Assembly (NCBI RefSeq): GCF_008711325.1
Contig: NZ_VXDB01000006.1
Location: 62,001 to 126,000 of the forward strand
Direction: 5' to 3'
Origin: Roseibium sediminis
GTDB taxonomy: Bacteria; Pseudomonadota; Alphaproteobacteria; Rhizobiales; Stappiaceae
Length of the DNA stretch: 64,000 nucleotides
Shown: positions 63,522 through 64,000 of the stretch, one piece after another
How the letters are laid out: each line of letters begins with the position of its first letter
Numbering within the stretch: position 1 is the stretch's first letter
Made by a program: the position numbers and the translations under genes
Notes under the pieces: generated by a model
The model's input: only the letters and a program-made list of their open reading frames with translations
Databases searched by the model: none
What the model was told of the DNA's origin: nothing

Positions 63522-64000
63522 TTACTCGGCGATGATCCGCTCGACTTTCCACCCGGCGCCCGGCCCTTGCCGAAGACAATCGGACAGCCAGGGAAGGAGG
63601 GTTTTCATCTCGTCTTCAAGCACGAAGGGGGAATTGATGATGGTCATGCCGGAGCCTAGCATGACGGTGTCCGGGCCGGATTGCCCGACATTGAGTTCAA
63701 GGGCAAGCATATCGCGGATGCCTGCCTCCTCGAAAGAACGGTGCATTCTGGCCGCAGCTCTCCTGTCCTTCAACGGATACCAGAGCGCATAGATCCCGGT
63801 CGACCATTTGCGATATCCGGTGATCACGGCCTTGCCCATGCGCTCGAATTCGTCAGTGACTTCGAAGGCCGGATCGATGATGGCAAGGCCCCGTTTTTCC
63901 TTCGGGGGCAGGAAACTGCCCAGCGCCAGCCAGCCGTCGAGATGAATGGTCTTGACCTGATGGTCGCCTTCAAACCGGTCAGACAGCGTCTTGAAGTCCG
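63522..64000 (-). CDS. rlmJ: 23S rRNA (adenine(2030)-N6)-methyltransferase (N-terminus cut by window edge)
   Basis: RlmJ modifies A2030 of 23S rRNA. The C-terminal 158 residues are in view. Reading inward from the edge: LDGWLALGSFLPPKEKRG, then RGLAIIDPAFEVTDEFERM, SFEEAGIRDMLALELNVGQS and the end. The catalytic DPPY/F motif reads DPAF here, with Ala for the second Pro. Otherwise the family match is clear, including the SGMTIINSPF block. Runs off the right edge, so the start is not visible. Confidence 0.88.
   Translation of the reverse strand, partial: DFKTLSDRFEGDHQVKTIHLDGWLALGSFLPPKEKRGLAIIDPAFEVTDEFERMGKAVITGYRKWSTGIYALWYPLKDRRAAARMHRSFEEAGIRDMLALELNVGQSGPDTVMLGSGMTIINSPFVLEDEMKTLLPWLSDCLRQGPGAGWKVERIIAE

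Noticed and set aside
1-64000. CRISPR array, rRNA or tRNA gene, prophage, complete insertion sequence
   Set aside because: No regularly spaced repeats, no cloverleaf or rRNA sequence recognised, no integrase or transposase gene seen by reading; only the small repeat family is mobile-like.

Overview
This is chromosomal DNA from an alphaproteobacterium. The best guess is a Hyphomicrobiales (Rhizobiales) member of the Stappia/Labrenzia/Roseibium type. That placement rests on the alphaproteobacterial petABC operon, on small families typical of the group (DUF6111, DUF1285, HlyU, UbiK, YbjN beside proC), on gene orders such as rplY-pth-ychF, lgt-midA-pgeF and uvrC/pgsA/moaD/moaE, and on the moderately high GC with frequent GTG and TTG starts. 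It is an inference; no rRNA or tRNA gene was seen. Most of the window is housekeeping DNA with accessory genes slotted between conserved blocks. No CRISPR array, phage or complete transposon was found.

Layout. 1-4850: a DUF58/MoxR pair (DUF58 cut by the left edge) faces a rightward DUF1285-Nudix-DUF6111-cca operon. 4960-7690: two paralogous HD-GYP proteins with receiver-like N-termini, separated by a strikingly AT-rich spacer. 7760-15900: hemF and trmL on the minus strand, then two related half-size ABC exporters with a DUF2177 membrane protein, a chemotaxis receptor, a small ORF with a strong ribosome-binding site, and a small membrane protein between them. 16150-21700: the cytochrome bc1 operon petABC, then mtnP, apt (purine salvage), bluB and a GNAT acetyltransferase. 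21730-26730: two MaoC-like proteins, a secreted protein of unknown function, an AraC/GyrI-like regulator, an SLC13-type transporter and a fumarylacetoacetate hydrolase. 26780-34400: ychF, RNase T2, FkbM methyltransferase, pth, rplY, a MOSC protein, prs and a lipoprotein. 34480-41680: an M24-fold protein that has lost its metal ligands, pgeF, midA and lgt, facing ubiK, YbjN, proC, a TetR regulator and a CsaA-like protein. 41690-44400: histidine kinase, response regulator and MarR regulator in one overlapping operon. 44690-49380: branched-chain aminotransferase, an MFS exporter, moaE/moaD, pgsA, hlyU and tdk. 49530-56100: a nuclease/phosphatase-fold protein, a TPR-sulfotransferase, uvrC, an SDR and a cation/Ca antiporter. 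56680-64000: an outer-membrane barrel, an RND efflux adaptor-pump pair, a GST, a secreted unknown and rlmJ (cut by the right edge).

The most unusual non-coding signal is a small family of inverted-repeat elements sharing the terminal sequence AGGCTGTGTGGACG. There is a 268-bp copy with 32-bp terminal inverted repeats and several nested internal hairpins (56157-56424), a 48-bp hairpin copy that supplies the stop codon of the nuclease gene (49487-49534), and a single end in the leader of the first ABC exporter (9341-9372). Other leads are the 24-residue ORF ahead of the second ABC exporter, perfect hairpins in the apt leader and between rplY and pth, and a 14-bp motif shared by the promoter regions of one HD-GYP gene and the chemotaxis receptor.
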